Shown here piece after piece: positions 8,951 to 19,860 of a stretch of 64,000 bases of DNA. The stretch spans positions 248,001 through 312,000 of the forward strand of contig NZ_JBIUAG010000002.1 in NCBI RefSeq assembly GCF_044547355.1. The letters run 5' to 3'. Under the pieces are notes generated by a model. It was not told where the DNA came from and did not search any database. It saw only the letters and a program-made list of their open reading frames with translations. The translations under genes were made by a program, and so were the position numbers. How positions within the stretch are numbered: the stretch's first letter is position 1; every line of letters begins with the position of its first letter. The stretch comes from Kutzneria sp044547355 (GTDB lineage Bacteria; Actinomycetota; Actinomycetes; Mycobacteriales; Pseudonocardiaceae).

Positions 8951-9421
8951 ATGACTTCGGAAGTCACAGTGGACGCTGTCGACCGGGAGATCCTCGCCGT
9001 GCTCCTGCACGACGGTCGGATCACCTACCAGGAGCTGGGCCGCGCCGTCCGGCTGAGCGCCAACGCCGTCGCCGACCGGGTGCGGCGGCTGCGCCGGTCC
9101 GGGATCCTGCGCGGCTATCGCGCCGACCTGGACTTCGCCGCCCTCGGCCGGCCGCTGGTGCTCGTCACCGAGGTGCGGCTGCGGGACGGCGTGTCCGGCG
9201 AGGAGTTCGAGCGCGGCCTGCGCACGTTTCCGCAGGTCTTCTCGGCCGCCCACGTCACCGGGGACTACGACTACCAGCTGCGGATGGCCTGCGCCGACAC
9301 CGCCGAATTCGAGGAGCTGATCGAGCGGCTCAAGCGCGAGCACGGGGTCCGTGAGCTGCGCAGCCGGCTCGTGCTGCGGCAGATCCCGCTCGACCCGGCC
9401 GGTGTGCTGGAGATCACCTGA
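8951..9421 (+). CDS. Lrp/AsnC family transcriptional regulator
   Basis: 156 aa. The N-terminal helix-turn-helix reads VDAVDREILAVLLHDGRITY and then LGRAVRLSANAVADRVRRL. The C-terminal RAM/ligand-binding domain contains VTGDYDYQLRMACAD, the expected G-D-Y-D turn. Such proteins form octamers that sense amino acids. The gene is divergent from the exporter operon at 6828-8857, the probable target. The start is fixed by the ATG directly after the TACAGT -10 box. Length is normal for the family. Confidence 0.9.
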   Translation: MTSEVTVDAVDREILAVLLHDGRITYQELGRAVRLSANAVADRVRRLRRSGILRGYRADLDFAALGRPLVLVTEVRLRDGVSGEEFERGLRTFPQVFSAAHVTGDYDYQLRMACADTAEFEELIERLKREHGVRELRSRLVLRQIPLDPAGVLEIT

Positions 9422-9460
9422 GACATTCGAGTGGATTCCCGACTTGACGTCGGGTGTATT

Positions 9461-9478
9461 GCCCTCCGTCCGGAGGGC
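9461..9478 (+). terminator. Short GC-rich hairpin after the AsnC gene
   Basis: GCCCTCCG-TC-CGGAGGGC forms an 8-bp perfect stem 40 bp after the AsnC stop. There is no U-tract, so this is a weak terminator candidate or a processing stem. Confidence 0.35.
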
Positions 9479-9553
9479 GACGCGGGGCCGCCGGTCGGAT
9501 ACGGTGATCACAGTCACATGTCATTCCGGTCGCACTCAATGTCGAGGAGCTCC

Positions 9554-10264
9554 GTGGGATACGTCGACTCGTGGACGCAGCGCTATCGCGGCATGGACCT
9601 GGGCCCGTACAGCCTGCTGCTCGCGCGGCTGCTGGTGCGCCGGCGGGCCGTGTACCTCGGCGCCGGTCTGGTCGCCGTGGTGCTCGTCCTGCGGGTCGCC
9701 CAGTTCCTGCTCGACTCGGACGCACTGCTCTGGCCGGTGCTGCTGACCGTGCTGGTCGCCTTCGCCGCCGGCATCGCGCTGCTCGTCCAGCGGCACGGCG
9801 ACGCCCGGGTCGCCGCCCGGCAGCGTGAGCACGTCGACCGTCACGAGCCCGTCGACTTCGCCGCCGTCGTCGGCCGGCGCACCCGCATCCTGCTCGCCGT
9901 CTCCTACGTCGGCGCCGCACTGCTCGGTTTCGCCGGTCTGCTCTCCGGCGTCGACTTCGCCCAGTCCGTCGTTTTCCTCGTCGGCGTCGCCGTGCTCGCC
10001 GCCCTCGCCTTCGTCTCGCTGCGCAGCGCCCTGACCCGGGCCCCCATCGCCGTCGACCACGGCTCGTTGCAGGCCGACGACCTGCTGCGTGTCAACGACG
10101 CCCGGCACGCCGCCCTCGCCTACCCCGTGCTGCTCGCCGTCGTGACGATGGCCTCACCCTCCTCGATGTGGTTGTTAACTGTGTACACAACCGTTTCGGT
10201 TGTGATCTCGGTTTTCGCGATGGCCCACGAGCCGCTCACCCCCAAGGTGCCGGTGGCCCGGTGA
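9554..10264 (+). CDS. Integral membrane protein upstream of GntR regulator
   Basis: 236 aa from GTG 9554 with GAGGAG 5 nt upstream; ATG 9518 is an alternative. Hydrophobic pairs are visible at residues 35-75 (VYLGAGLVAVVLVLRVAQFL, WPVLLTVLVAFAAGIALLV), at about 105-150 and near the C-terminus, so about six membrane segments. No known catalytic motif. Its stop overlaps the GntR start by 4 bp (GTGA). The YtrA-subfamily regulator next door usually controls a membrane transporter operon, so this protein is probably its target. Confidence 0.75.
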   Translation: MGYVDSWTQRYRGMDLGPYSLLLARLLVRRRAVYLGAGLVAVVLVLRVAQFLLDSDALLWPVLLTVLVAFAAGIALLVQRHGDARVAARQREHVDRHEPVDFAAVVGRRTRILLAVSYVGAALLGFAGLLSGVDFAQSVVFLVGVAVLAALAFVSLRSALTRAPIAVDHGSLQADDLLRVNDARHAALAYPVLLAVVTMASPSSMWLLTVYTTVSVVISVFAMAHEPLTPKVPVAR

Positions 10265-10686
10265 TCCAGCTCGACACCGCCTCACCCGTTCCGCCGTACG
10301 AGCAGGTCAAGTCCCAGTTCGCCCGCCAGATCGCCGACCGTCGGCTGGCTGTCGGCACCCGCCTGCCCACCGTCCGTCAGCTCGCCGCCGACCTCGGCCT
10401 CGCCGTGAACACCGTCGCCCGCGCCTACCGCGAGCTGGAGGAGGCCGGCCTCGTCCAGACTCGCGGCCGCGCCGGCACCTTCGTCAGCGCCGCCGGCGAA
10501 CACAGCCTCCTGCGCGCCCAGCAGGCCGCCCACCAGTTCGCCGCCGCCACCGCCGACCTCGGCCTCTCCCCCGACGATCTCCTCGAGATCGTCCGCGCCG
10601 CCCTCGCCCCCACCCAGCCAGATCCTGCCCAGCCAGATCCTGCCCAGCCGAGTCCCACCCGGTCGAGTCCCCCTCAGTCCCCCTGA
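10261..10686 (+). CDS. GntR family regulator, YtrA-type, with repeat-derived C-terminal tail
   Basis: 141 aa from GTG 10261. The N-terminal winged helix (PPYEQVKSQFARQIADRRLA, LPTVRQLAADLGLAVNTVAR, GLVQTRGRAGTFV) is standard, and the short C-terminal helix pair (about 80-115) is typical of the YtrA subfamily. The last 22 residues are a Pro-rich tail with two PDPAQ copies. These are encoded by two 15-bp direct repeats at the start of the 18-bp repeat array that follows, so the array has supplied the protein's C-terminus. It is translationally coupled to the membrane protein upstream and probably autoregulated. Confidence 0.85.
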   Translation: MIQLDTASPVPPYEQVKSQFARQIADRRLAVGTRLPTVRQLAADLGLAVNTVARAYRELEEAGLVQTRGRAGTFVSAAGEHSLLRAQQAAHQFAAATADLGLSPDDLLEIVRAALAPTQPDPAQPDPAQPSPTRSSPPQSP

Positions 10687-11190
10687 CCACCGGACTCGCC
10701 TACCTCCGCCGAACTCCCCCAGTTCGCCGGACCTCCCGACTCCGCCGAACTCCCCAGGTTCGCCGAAGCCCTCAAGTTCACCGAGCTCCTCGACTCCGCC
10801 GGACTCCTCAAGTTCGTCGAACTTCCCAAGTCCGCCTAAATCCCCCGTTTCGTCGAGCTCACCAAGTTCGCTGAACTCCCCGGCTTCGCGAACTCCTCAG
10901 GTTCGCCGAAGTCCCCAGCTTCGCCGGACTCCTCAAGTTCGTCGCACTACTCGACTGCGCCCGAAAGCCTGGTTCCACCGCCGTCCCCTGTTTCGCCGGA
11001 GTCCTGCGTTTCGCCGATCACCTCGGCCGCGACGAACACCCCTCAGGTTCGTCGATGCCCTCCGGTTGGTCGACGCTCTCAACTCCGTCGAAAATCTCGA
11101 CTCCGTCGACGGCCTGGCGTTCGTCGACGACGCCCGATTTCACCGTCAATCGGACGACCGCACGAGTTCGTCGTCATCGGCGAACTCGAC
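10609..11190. repeat. Array A: degenerate 18-bp tandem repeats filling the gap before the P450 gene
   Basis: There is no gene between 10687 and 11204. The consensus unit is AAGTTCGCCGAACTCCTC, with palindromic core GTTCGNCGAAC. Units begin at 10774, 10792, 10810, 10828, 10846, 10864, 10882, 10899, 10917, 10935 and 10953: ten steps, all 18 bp except one of 17 bp. More diverged copies extend to about 11190. In one frame the unit reads as a hexapeptide of the type F-A-E-L-L-K, but stops interrupt every frame. The upstream edge forms the tail of the GntR gene. Function unknown. Confidence 0.8.
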
Positions 11191-11204
11191 ACGGCCGACG
11201 GCGG

Positions 11205-12383
11205 TCACCAAGTGACCGGCACCGAGACAAGACCGCCGCCCAGCTGGTTGACGCGCAACTGGAGGTCTTCGACGGGAACCGTGAGCCGCAGGGTCGGCAT
11301 GCGGCGGAGAAGGGTTTCGAACACGATCTGGAGTTCGACGCGGGCGAGGTTCGCGCCGATGCAGTAGCGCGCGCCGTGCCCGAAGGAGAGGTGCTGGTTG
11401 GTCGGCCGGGCGATTTCGAACTGCACCGCGTCGGTGAAGGCCCGTTCGTCGTGGTTGGCCGCGCCGGCGGCGAGGAGCACCGCTTCACCGGCGTGGACCT
11501 TGGTGCCGGCGATGTCCATGTCCTCGCGGGCGTAGCGAAGCAAACCGCCACCGCCGCTCACGCTGCGGCGCAGAATCTCCTCGACGGCCGCCGACGCGAG
11601 CTTGTCGTCCTGGAGGAACGCCGCGCGCTGGTCCGGGTTGATCAGGAACAGGACGGTGCCGATGTCGATCCGCACCATGGTGGTCTCGTGACCGGCGAAC
11701 AGCAGGCCGCTGCTCAGCATCGCCAACTCCTCGTCGCCGACGCGGTCGCCGTATTCGGCGATCAGGTCGCTGATCAGGTCGTCGCCGGGCTCGGACCGCT
11801 TCCGCTGGATGAGGCCCTGCATATATGTGGTGAGGCTGTTCCACCCGTCGGCCGAGCGAGCGCCGTCGACGGTGTCGCCGAGGGCATTGGACCAGGCGCG
11901 GAAGTCGTCCCGATCCTCGTACGGCACGCCGAGCAGGGCGCAGATGACCAGCACCGGCAGCGGCATGGACAGGCGTTCGTGCAGGTCGTCCGGGCCGCCG
12001 TCGGCGAGCATGTCGTCGATGATCGTGTCGATGATCTGCTGGATGTGCGGCCGCATCGCCCGCATCCGCCGCGGCGAGAACGCCGGCATGAGCATCGCCC
12101 GCATCATGGCGTGGTTCTGGTCTTCGTTGTCGTCGGCGACCGCGGTGCCCATCAGGACGGAGTTCGACACCCGGGCGGCCTGGTCCGGGTTCGGGTGCGA
12201 CCGGCCCAGCCGCGGGTCGGCGAACAGCTCGCGGACCTCCTCGTAGCGGGTGACGAGCCAGGCTTCGTCGCCGGTCTGCGTGAGCACCCGCACGATCGGC
12301 CCCTCGGCCTGCAACGCCAGCATCGCCGGCGGCGGGTTGAGAACGGCGGTCTGAGCGAACGGCAGTTGTGGCAAACCGGACAT
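11205..12383 (-). CDS. Cytochrome P450
   Basis: 392 aa from ATG 12383 with GGAGGGG upstream. P450 motifs in order: I-helix oxygen-binding AGHETT, K-helix EEILRR (E-x-x-R), and the heme loop FGHGARYCIGANLAR with the axial Cys. Soluble actinobacterial class requiring ferredoxin; no redox partner is encoded nearby. It is divergent from the TetR gene at 12463, and the 79-bp intergenic region contains a strong inverted repeat, so TetR very likely controls it. Its 3' end abuts repeat array A. Substrate unknown. Confidence 0.93.
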   Translation of the reverse strand: MSGLPQLPFAQTAVLNPPPAMLALQAEGPIVRVLTQTGDEAWLVTRYEEVRELFADPRLGRSHPNPDQAARVSNSVLMGTAVADDNEDQNHAMMRAMLMPAFSPRRMRAMRPHIQQIIDTIIDDMLADGGPDDLHERLSMPLPVLVICALLGVPYEDRDDFRAWSNALGDTVDGARSADGWNSLTTYMQGLIQRKRSEPGDDLISDLIAEYGDRVGDEELAMLSSGLLFAGHETTMVRIDIGTVLFLINPDQRAAFLQDDKLASAAVEEILRRSVSGGGGLLRYAREDMDIAGTKVHAGEAVLLAAGAANHDERAFTDAVQFEIARPTNQHLSFGHGARYCIGANLARVELQIVFETLLRRMPTLRLTVPVEDLQLRVNQLGGGLVSVPVTW

Positions 12384-12403
12384 CGGGTTCCCCTCCCCAG
12401 CAA

Positions 12404-12423
12404 TGTATACTTTGAAATATACA
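12404..12423. promoter_or_regulatory. TetR operator between P450 and TetR genes
   Basis: TGTATA-N8-TATACA: 16 of 20 positions match their reverse complement, in an AT-rich island within otherwise GC-rich DNA. It lies 21 bp upstream of the P450 start and 40 bp upstream of the TetR start, overlapping probable -10 elements on both strands. It is the size expected for a TetR dimer. Confidence 0.65.
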
Positions 12424-12462
12424 CACGTCTGTCAACATATGTGGCCTGGTAGGACAGTGCGC

Positions 12463-13086
12463 GTGACGGAACAGCGCAGCGAACGACTGCCCAGAGCGCA
12501 GCGGCGGGAGCAGATCCTGGTCGCGGCGACCACGGCGTTCGCGCGGGCCGGGTTCGCCGCGACGAGCCTCGACGACGTGGCCCGCGAGGCGGGCATCAGC
12601 CGGATGATCGTGTACCGGCACTTCGACTCGAAGCGGGACCTGTACGAGCAGGCCCTGGCCCGGATCGGCGACATCATCCAGGCGGCGACGAAGGACCAGA
12701 TCTCGATCGCGACGCTGGAGTCCTTCATCGCCACGGCCGCGGCCGAGCCGGACGGGTTCCAGCTGCTGTACCGGCATGCCGCCCGCGAGCCCGAGTTTAA
12801 CGGGATCGCGGAGATGGTCCGCCGCGGCATGGCCGACGCGACCTACGAGCAGATCGCCGACCGCATCGGGAACCCCGCGTGGGCCAGGTGGGCCGCCGAC
12901 AGCATTCCAGTGGTGCTGATCGAGACGATCATGGCCTGGCTGGACGTCGGCCAGCCGGATCCGGAGACCATGGTCGACCGGGTCCAGTCAGTGATCAGAG
13001 GGATCATCAACGCCGCTCGTCACGGGCGGGACGACGACCCGTCGACGGCCACCGCGGCCGGACGGGACCAGACCCCCGCACCGTGA
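12463..13086 (+). CDS. TetR family regulator of the adjacent P450
   Basis: 207 aa from GTG 12463 (GTG 12457 also possible) with AGGA 8 nt upstream. N-terminal TetR domain: REQILVAATTAFARAGFAAT, then SLDDVAREAGISRMIVYRHF. The C-terminal ligand domain has no recognisable signature. The Asp-rich tail (DDDPSTATAAG) is probably unstructured. It is divergent from the P450, and a 20-bp near-palindrome sits between them. Probably a repressor released by the P450 substrate; that ligand logic is inference. Confidence 0.88.
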   Translation: MTEQRSERLPRAQRREQILVAATTAFARAGFAATSLDDVAREAGISRMIVYRHFDSKRDLYEQALARIGDIIQAATKDQISIATLESFIATAAAEPDGFQLLYRHAAREPEFNGIAEMVRRGMADATYEQIADRIGNPAWARWAADSIPVVLIETIMAWLDVGQPDPETMVDRVQSVIRGIINAARHGRDDDPSTATAAGRDQTPAP

Positions 13087-13158
13087 TCATGGCGCGTCGA
13101 CAAAGCCGCGGCGGCCCCGCCTCAGGAATGAGACGGGGCCGCCGCGGTCGGTGTCACC

Positions 13159-16143
<2,985 letters not shown>

Positions 16144-16269
16144 GGGGGAACCCTCTTGCCATCGGTCGTGGGCACTGAGCTGGCGAAACACACCGCCACA
16201 GACCCTCGATCCTAGGCGAGCACGGCCTGTGGCCACCCCGCGGGGCGACCACAGGCGCCGCGCGGGCCG

Positions 16270-17025
16270 TCAGCGCAGGCCGGCCAGCAGGTCCCGGACC
16301 GCTTGCAGGCTGGCCCGCCACACGCCGGTGGCCAGGCTGATCCGGGCGACGCCGAGGTCGCCCAGCTCGCCGATCGTCGGACCGGTCGGCCGGAACATGA
16401 CGTTGACGGGGAAGTCGACCTGGCGGACGAACTCGGCGATCAGCTCCGGATCGGCGAGCATGATCGGGTAGATGCAGTCGGCGCCCGCGTCGCGGTAGCG
16501 CTTGGCCCGTTCGACGCCGTCGGCGAAAACCTCGCCGTGCCGGCCCGGGTCGTCGGCGCGGACGAACACGTCGACCCGCGCGTTGACGACCAGCGGCACG
16601 CCGGCGGCATCGGCTGCCTTGCGGATCCGGCCGATGCGTTCGGCCTGCCACTCCGCGGCGCGTAGACCGCCGGCGGTGTGATCGCTGTCCTCAATGTTGA
16701 CGCCGACGGCGCCGGCCCCCAGCACGGCGGCGACCAGCTCATCGGCGGGGAGGCCGTATCCAGCCTCGACGTCGGCGGTGACCGGGAGGTCGACGGCGTT
16801 CGCGACCCGGCGAACGGCGGCGAAGATCTCGTCGGCTGGGGCCTTCTCCCCGTCGGGGAAACCGAGGCTGTTGGCGACCGCGCTGCTCGAGGTGGCGACA
16901 ACCGGGAACCCGGCCTCGGCGACCAGCCCCGCGGTCGCCGCATCCCAGACGTTCGGCAGCACCAGCGGATTGCCCCGCTGGTGTCGATCGCGCAGCGTCT
17001 TGGCGTGCGCGGCGAGCCCGCTCAC
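16270..17025 (-). CDS. Isocitrate lyase/PEP mutase family protein
   Basis: 251 aa from GTG 17025, overlapping the AhpD-like stop by 4 bp. It has the PEP-mutase/ICL superfamily order: N-terminal NPLVLPNVWDAATAGLVAEA, then TADVEAGYG (metal and substrate Asp/Glu), VGVNIEDSDH, and PLVVNARVDVFV. The typical lyase K-K-C-G-H loop is not seen, so isocitrate lyase itself is excluded. Related proteins are oxaloacetate decarboxylase-like or 2-methylisocitrate/phosphonopyruvate-type enzymes. Cotranscribed with the AhpD-like gene and probably under the divergent MocR regulator. Confidence 0.85.
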   Translation of the reverse strand: MSGLAAHAKTLRDRHQRGNPLVLPNVWDAATAGLVAEAGFPVVATSSSAVANSLGFPDGEKAPADEIFAAVRRVANAVDLPVTADVEAGYGLPADELVAAVLGAGAVGVNIEDSDHTAGGLRAAEWQAERIGRIRKAADAAGVPLVVNARVDVFVRADDPGRHGEVFADGVERAKRYRDAGADCIYPIMLADPELIAEFVRQVDFPVNVMFRPTGPTIGELGDLGVARISLATGVWRASLQAVRDLLAGLR

Positions 17026-17501
17026 TGCGTGCCTTCCAGCGCCGGCGGCTGGTTGCGGCTGATGACGCTGATCCGGTTCCACGCGTTGATCGTGGCGATC
17101 AGCATCACGATCTGCGAGAGCTCGGCCTGGCTGAACTGCTTCTCGGCCTCGGCCCACGTCTCGTCGCTGACACCGCCCTCGGCGAGCAGCGTGCCCTCCT
17201 CGGTCAACGCGAGCGCCGCCCGCTCACGGGCGGTGTAGAAGGACAGCTCGCGCCAGGCCGACAGCGCGTAGATGCGTCGCTCCTGCTCACCGTGCTTCTT
17301 GCGGGCATCGGTGGCGTGCATGTCCATGCAGAAGCCACAGCCGTTGATCTGGGAGGCCCGGATCTTGATCAGCTCGGCCAGGATCGGGTCGATGCCGTCG
17401 TGCGAGGCGTTGCTGACCAGCAGCATGGCCCGGTAGCTGGCGGATGCCTCCTTCGCGACGTTGATGCGGGGCAGGTGGGTCACGTACTCGTCAGAACTCA
17501 C
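17022..17501 (-). CDS. AhpD-like carboxymuconolactone decarboxylase family protein
   Basis: 159 aa from GTG 17501, directly after a leaderless TAGCGT box (17509-17514, minus strand). It contains the AhpD core CGFCMDMHATDARK with redox CxxC and downstream His. By family knowledge AhpD-type proteins are disulfide peroxidases or decarboxylase-like; the actual substrate is unknown. Divergent from a MocR regulator, an arrangement found repeatedly for such genes. The intergenic region carries TGGTCCA repeats likely bound by MocR. Confidence 0.87.
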   Translation of the reverse strand: MSSDEYVTHLPRINVAKEASASYRAMLLVSNASHDGIDPILAELIKIRASQINGCGFCMDMHATDARKKHGEQERRIYALSAWRELSFYTARERAALALTEEGTLLAEGGVSDETWAEAEKQFSQAELSQIVMLIATINAWNRISVISRNQPPALEGTQ

Positions 17502-17508
17502 GCCGACG

Positions 17509-17567
17509 ACGCTAGCCCGGACCTGGTCCACTCGTATGATCCAGTTTGATGCCGAATTCATGGACCA
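17509..17567. promoter_or_regulatory. MocR operator and back-to-back leaderless promoters
   Basis: TGGTCCA (17524-17530) and TGATCCA (17537-17543) form a direct repeat with 13-bp spacing, and TGGACCA (17561-17567) is the inverted copy. The minus -10 is TAGCGT (17509-17514) for the AhpD-like gene. The plus -10 is TATGAT (17535-17540) for MocR, 8 nt before ATG 17549. The repeats overlap or abut both promoters. Direct repeats plus an inverted half-site fit the known binding mode of MocR dimers. Confidence 0.6.
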
Positions 17568-18940
17568 GTGGCGGCCACGAGCTGCACCTCGACCTCGAGC
17601 CGGGCTTCGGCCGCCGGGCGGCTCTCGAACGGTCGCTGCGGGAGGCCATCCGGTCCGGCCGGCTGGCCGCGGGCACCCAGCTGCCGTCATCCCGGGCGTT
17701 GGCGACCGACCTCGGGCTGTCCCGCGGCACGGTCGTGCAGGCGTACGAGCAACTGCTCGCCGAGGGATACCTGACGAGCCGGTCCCGAACGCACACCGAG
17801 GTGGCGGCCGTGCCGGGAACACCAGCTCGCACGCGATCGAGAAGTTCGACGAACTTCTCGGTCCGGTACGACCTGGTGCCCGGCAACCCGGATGTCAGTC
17901 AGTTCCCCCGATCGACGTGGGCGTCGGCGCTGCGGCACGCGGTCACCTCGGCCGCCGACGAATACCTCCGCTACGGCGATCCGCGTGGTCATCCGGCCCT
18001 GCGCCGCGCGTTGGCCGACTACCTGGGCCGCGTGCGTGGTGTGCGCATCAGTTCACAAGCAATTGTCGTGTGTACTGGGTTCACAAACGGATTGCGGCTG
18101 GTCGCCACCGCGCTGCGCGAACGCGGCGGCCGGGCGATGGCGGTGGAGGACTTCGGCCTGCCGTTCCATGTCGACGCGATCGAGCAGACCGGCCTTCGGA
18201 CGGAAACCGTCCGGCTCGACCACGACGGTCTCGTCGTCGACGAAATCCCGAAAACCGACGGAGTGCTGGTGACCGCCTCGCACCAGTTGCCCTGGGGCAC
18301 GACGCTGCACCCGGCCCGCCGGGGGGCGCTGGTCGACTGGGCCCGCGACAACGACGCGATCGTCGTCGAGGACGACTACGACGGCGAGTTCCGATACGAC
18401 CGTCAGCCGATCGGGGCAATCCAGGGTCTGGCCCCCGAGCATGTCGTCTACGCCGGCACAGCCAGCAAGTCGCTGGCCCCGGCCCTGCGCCTGGCCTGGC
18501 TGGCGGTGCCGGACCGGCTGATCGAGCCGATAGCGAAGGTCCGTCAGCTGTCGGAGCGGGAGTGCCCGATCTTCCAACAGCTGGCGTTCGCGCACCTCGT
18601 CGACAGCGGTGGACTCGACCGTCACCTTCGACGAATGCGCACGCACTACCGGAAACGTCGGGACCACCTGCTGAGCGCGCTGGCCACGTCCGTGCCGACG
18701 GTCCGGCCCATCGGGATTGCCGCCGGCCTGCACGTCACGCTGCTGCTTCCCGACCGAACCCGCGACGAGGACATCCAGGCCGTTCTCGCCGAACACGGCG
18801 TCGGCGCGCATTCGCTGACCAGCTACGCGCGGCGCCGGTCGGCGCCGCCCGGGCTGGTCATCGGCTACGCCACTCCCCCGGGCCACACATTCCCGGCCGC
18901 AGTCCAGGCGCTGGTCGCCGCCCTGACCAAACTGGTCTAG
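17549..18940 (+). CDS. MocR family regulator (GntR winged helix plus aminotransferase fold)
   Basis: 463 aa from ATG 17549 (TTG 17546 precedes). N-terminal GntR domain: LPSSRALATDLGLSRGTVVQ and GYLTSRSRTHTEV. Then a short linker (about 93-108), then a fold-type I aminotransferase domain with the PLP-lysine region YAGTASKSLAPALRLAW and VEDDYDGEFRYDRQP. Such proteins use PLP as cofactor and regulate vitamin B6, GABA or other amine metabolism. The linker is encoded by a perfect palindrome at 17839-17859. Converges on the flavin reductase gene with a 4-bp overlap. Confidence 0.92.
   Translation: MPNSWTSGGHELHLDLEPGFGRRAALERSLREAIRSGRLAAGTQLPSSRALATDLGLSRGTVVQAYEQLLAEGYLTSRSRTHTEVAAVPGTPARTRSRSSTNFSVRYDLVPGNPDVSQFPRSTWASALRHAVTSAADEYLRYGDPRGHPALRRALADYLGRVRGVRISSQAIVVCTGFTNGLRLVATALRERGGRAMAVEDFGLPFHVDAIEQTGLRTETVRLDHDGLVVDEIPKTDGVLVTASHQLPWGTTLHPARRGALVDWARDNDAIVVEDDYDGEFRYDRQPIGAIQGLAPEHVVYAGTASKSLAPALRLAWLAVPDRLIEPIAKVRQLSERECPIFQQLAFAHLVDSGGLDRHLRRMRTHYRKRRDHLLSALATSVPTVRPIGIAAGLHVTLLLPDRTRDEDIQAVLAEHGVGAHSLTSYARRRSAPPGLVIGYATPPGHTFPAAVQALVAALTKLV
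17839..17859. repeat. Palindrome with TTCGACGAA core inside the MocR linker
   Basis: GAGAAGTTCG-A-CGAACTTCTC, perfect 10-bp arms. It encodes part of the Ser/Arg-rich linker between the DNA-binding and aminotransferase domains. The core matches the repeat family of the intergenic arrays, suggesting insertion of one unit at a tolerant linker. Chance or a local RNA hairpin are alternatives. Confidence 0.55.
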
Positions 18941-19491
18941 GCGGTGCGCTGGTACGGCAACGCCGTGGTCAACGCGTGCCGGAACTCCTCCACGATGTCG
19001 GTGAACACGTGCTCGACGTCCGGGTTGATGGCCAGTCCGCCGTCGGCGTCGATCTGGAGGTCCCGCTCCAGCAGGAAGTAGCTCTGGATCACGTGCCGCG
19101 GCGCGAGCGACTGCACCACCGGGCGCAGTCCGTAGTCGAGGGCGAGCACGTGGGCAAGGCTGCCACCGGTCGCCAACGGCAGCACCGTCTTCCCCGACAG
19201 GCCGAACTGCGGCAGCAGGTCGAGGAACACTTTCAGCAGCCCCGAGTAGGCGGCCTTATATGTAGGTGTGGCCAGCACCACGCCGTCGGCATCGGCCAGC
19301 GTGGCCGCGGCCCGGGCGATGTCCGGGTCGGAGGTGTCGGCCGCCAGCAACGGGCCCGGTGGGAGGTCGCGCAGCCTCAGGTGTTCGGTGACCAGCCCAG
19401 CGCCGGCCAGCCGGTCCGCGACGTAATCGGCCACGCGTGCGGTCTTGGAGGTGCGCGACGGACTTCCGGAGATGACGACAACAGCGGGCAT
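18937..19491 (-). CDS. NAD(P)H-dependent FMN reductase, SsuE/MsuE-like
   Basis: 184 aa from ATG 19491 with AGGAG 5 nt upstream. Flavodoxin-like fold: ISGSPSRTSKTARV (phosphate loop) and ATPTYKAAYSGLLKVFLDLL, the SsuE-type second signature, with LATGGSLAHVLALDYGLRP. Such enzymes supply reduced FMN to sulfonate monooxygenases. Upstream lies a 25-aa Cys-rich leader peptide ORF (19861-19938), separated by 369 bp that contain repeat array B. This suggests sulfur-responsive control. Its end overlaps the convergent MocR gene by 4 bp. No monooxygenase gene is adjacent. Confidence 0.87.
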   Translation of the reverse strand: MPAVVVISGSPSRTSKTARVADYVADRLAGAGLVTEHLRLRDLPPGPLLAADTSDPDIARAAATLADADGVVLATPTYKAAYSGLLKVFLDLLPQFGLSGKTVLPLATGGSLAHVLALDYGLRPVVQSLAPRHVIQSYFLLERDLQIDADGGLAINPDVEHVFTDIVEEFRHALTTALPYQRTA

Positions 19492-19539
19492 CACGGCTCC
19501 TGGACTGCTGGTGGACGGACAGGACAAATGCGGCGGCCG

Positions 19540-19800
19540 ACCCTTCAGCCGACAGTCAGCCCCTCTGCCGGCGGCCAACCCCTGGGCCGACGGTCTGCTC
19601 CTCGGCCGACGAACTTCTCGCCACCGCCGACTTTCCGGCCGACCGACGAAGTGCCGGCCGACCAACTGCCGGACAATCGACGGACAGCCACTCCGCCGCC
19701 GAACTTCCGGTCAGTCGACGGGCGGCCACTCCGTCAACGAACTTCCGGACAACCGGCGGGCGGCCGCTCCGCCGCCGAACTTCTCGATTTCGACGAAAAC
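19540..19800. repeat. Array B: 38-bp tandem repeats (18+20) in the flavin reductase leader
   Basis: There is no protein gene between 19492 and 19860. Regular 38-bp steps begin at 19663, 19701, 19739 and 19777. The unit contains GAACTTCCG, a TCGAC block and GGGCGGCC followed by TCCGCCGCC. More diverged 18-19-bp copies extend upstream to about 19540. GGGCGG followed by CGCCGNCGCCGAA is shared with array C. On the minus strand the array lies between the Cys leader peptide and the reductase, so it would be transcribed as 5' UTR. Role unknown. Confidence 0.7.
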
Positions 19801-19860
19801 CACCGGTCCGGTAGGTGCGCCGGGTCGAGGAGCCGCCAGCCGGCGGTGCTAGCGGCGGGA

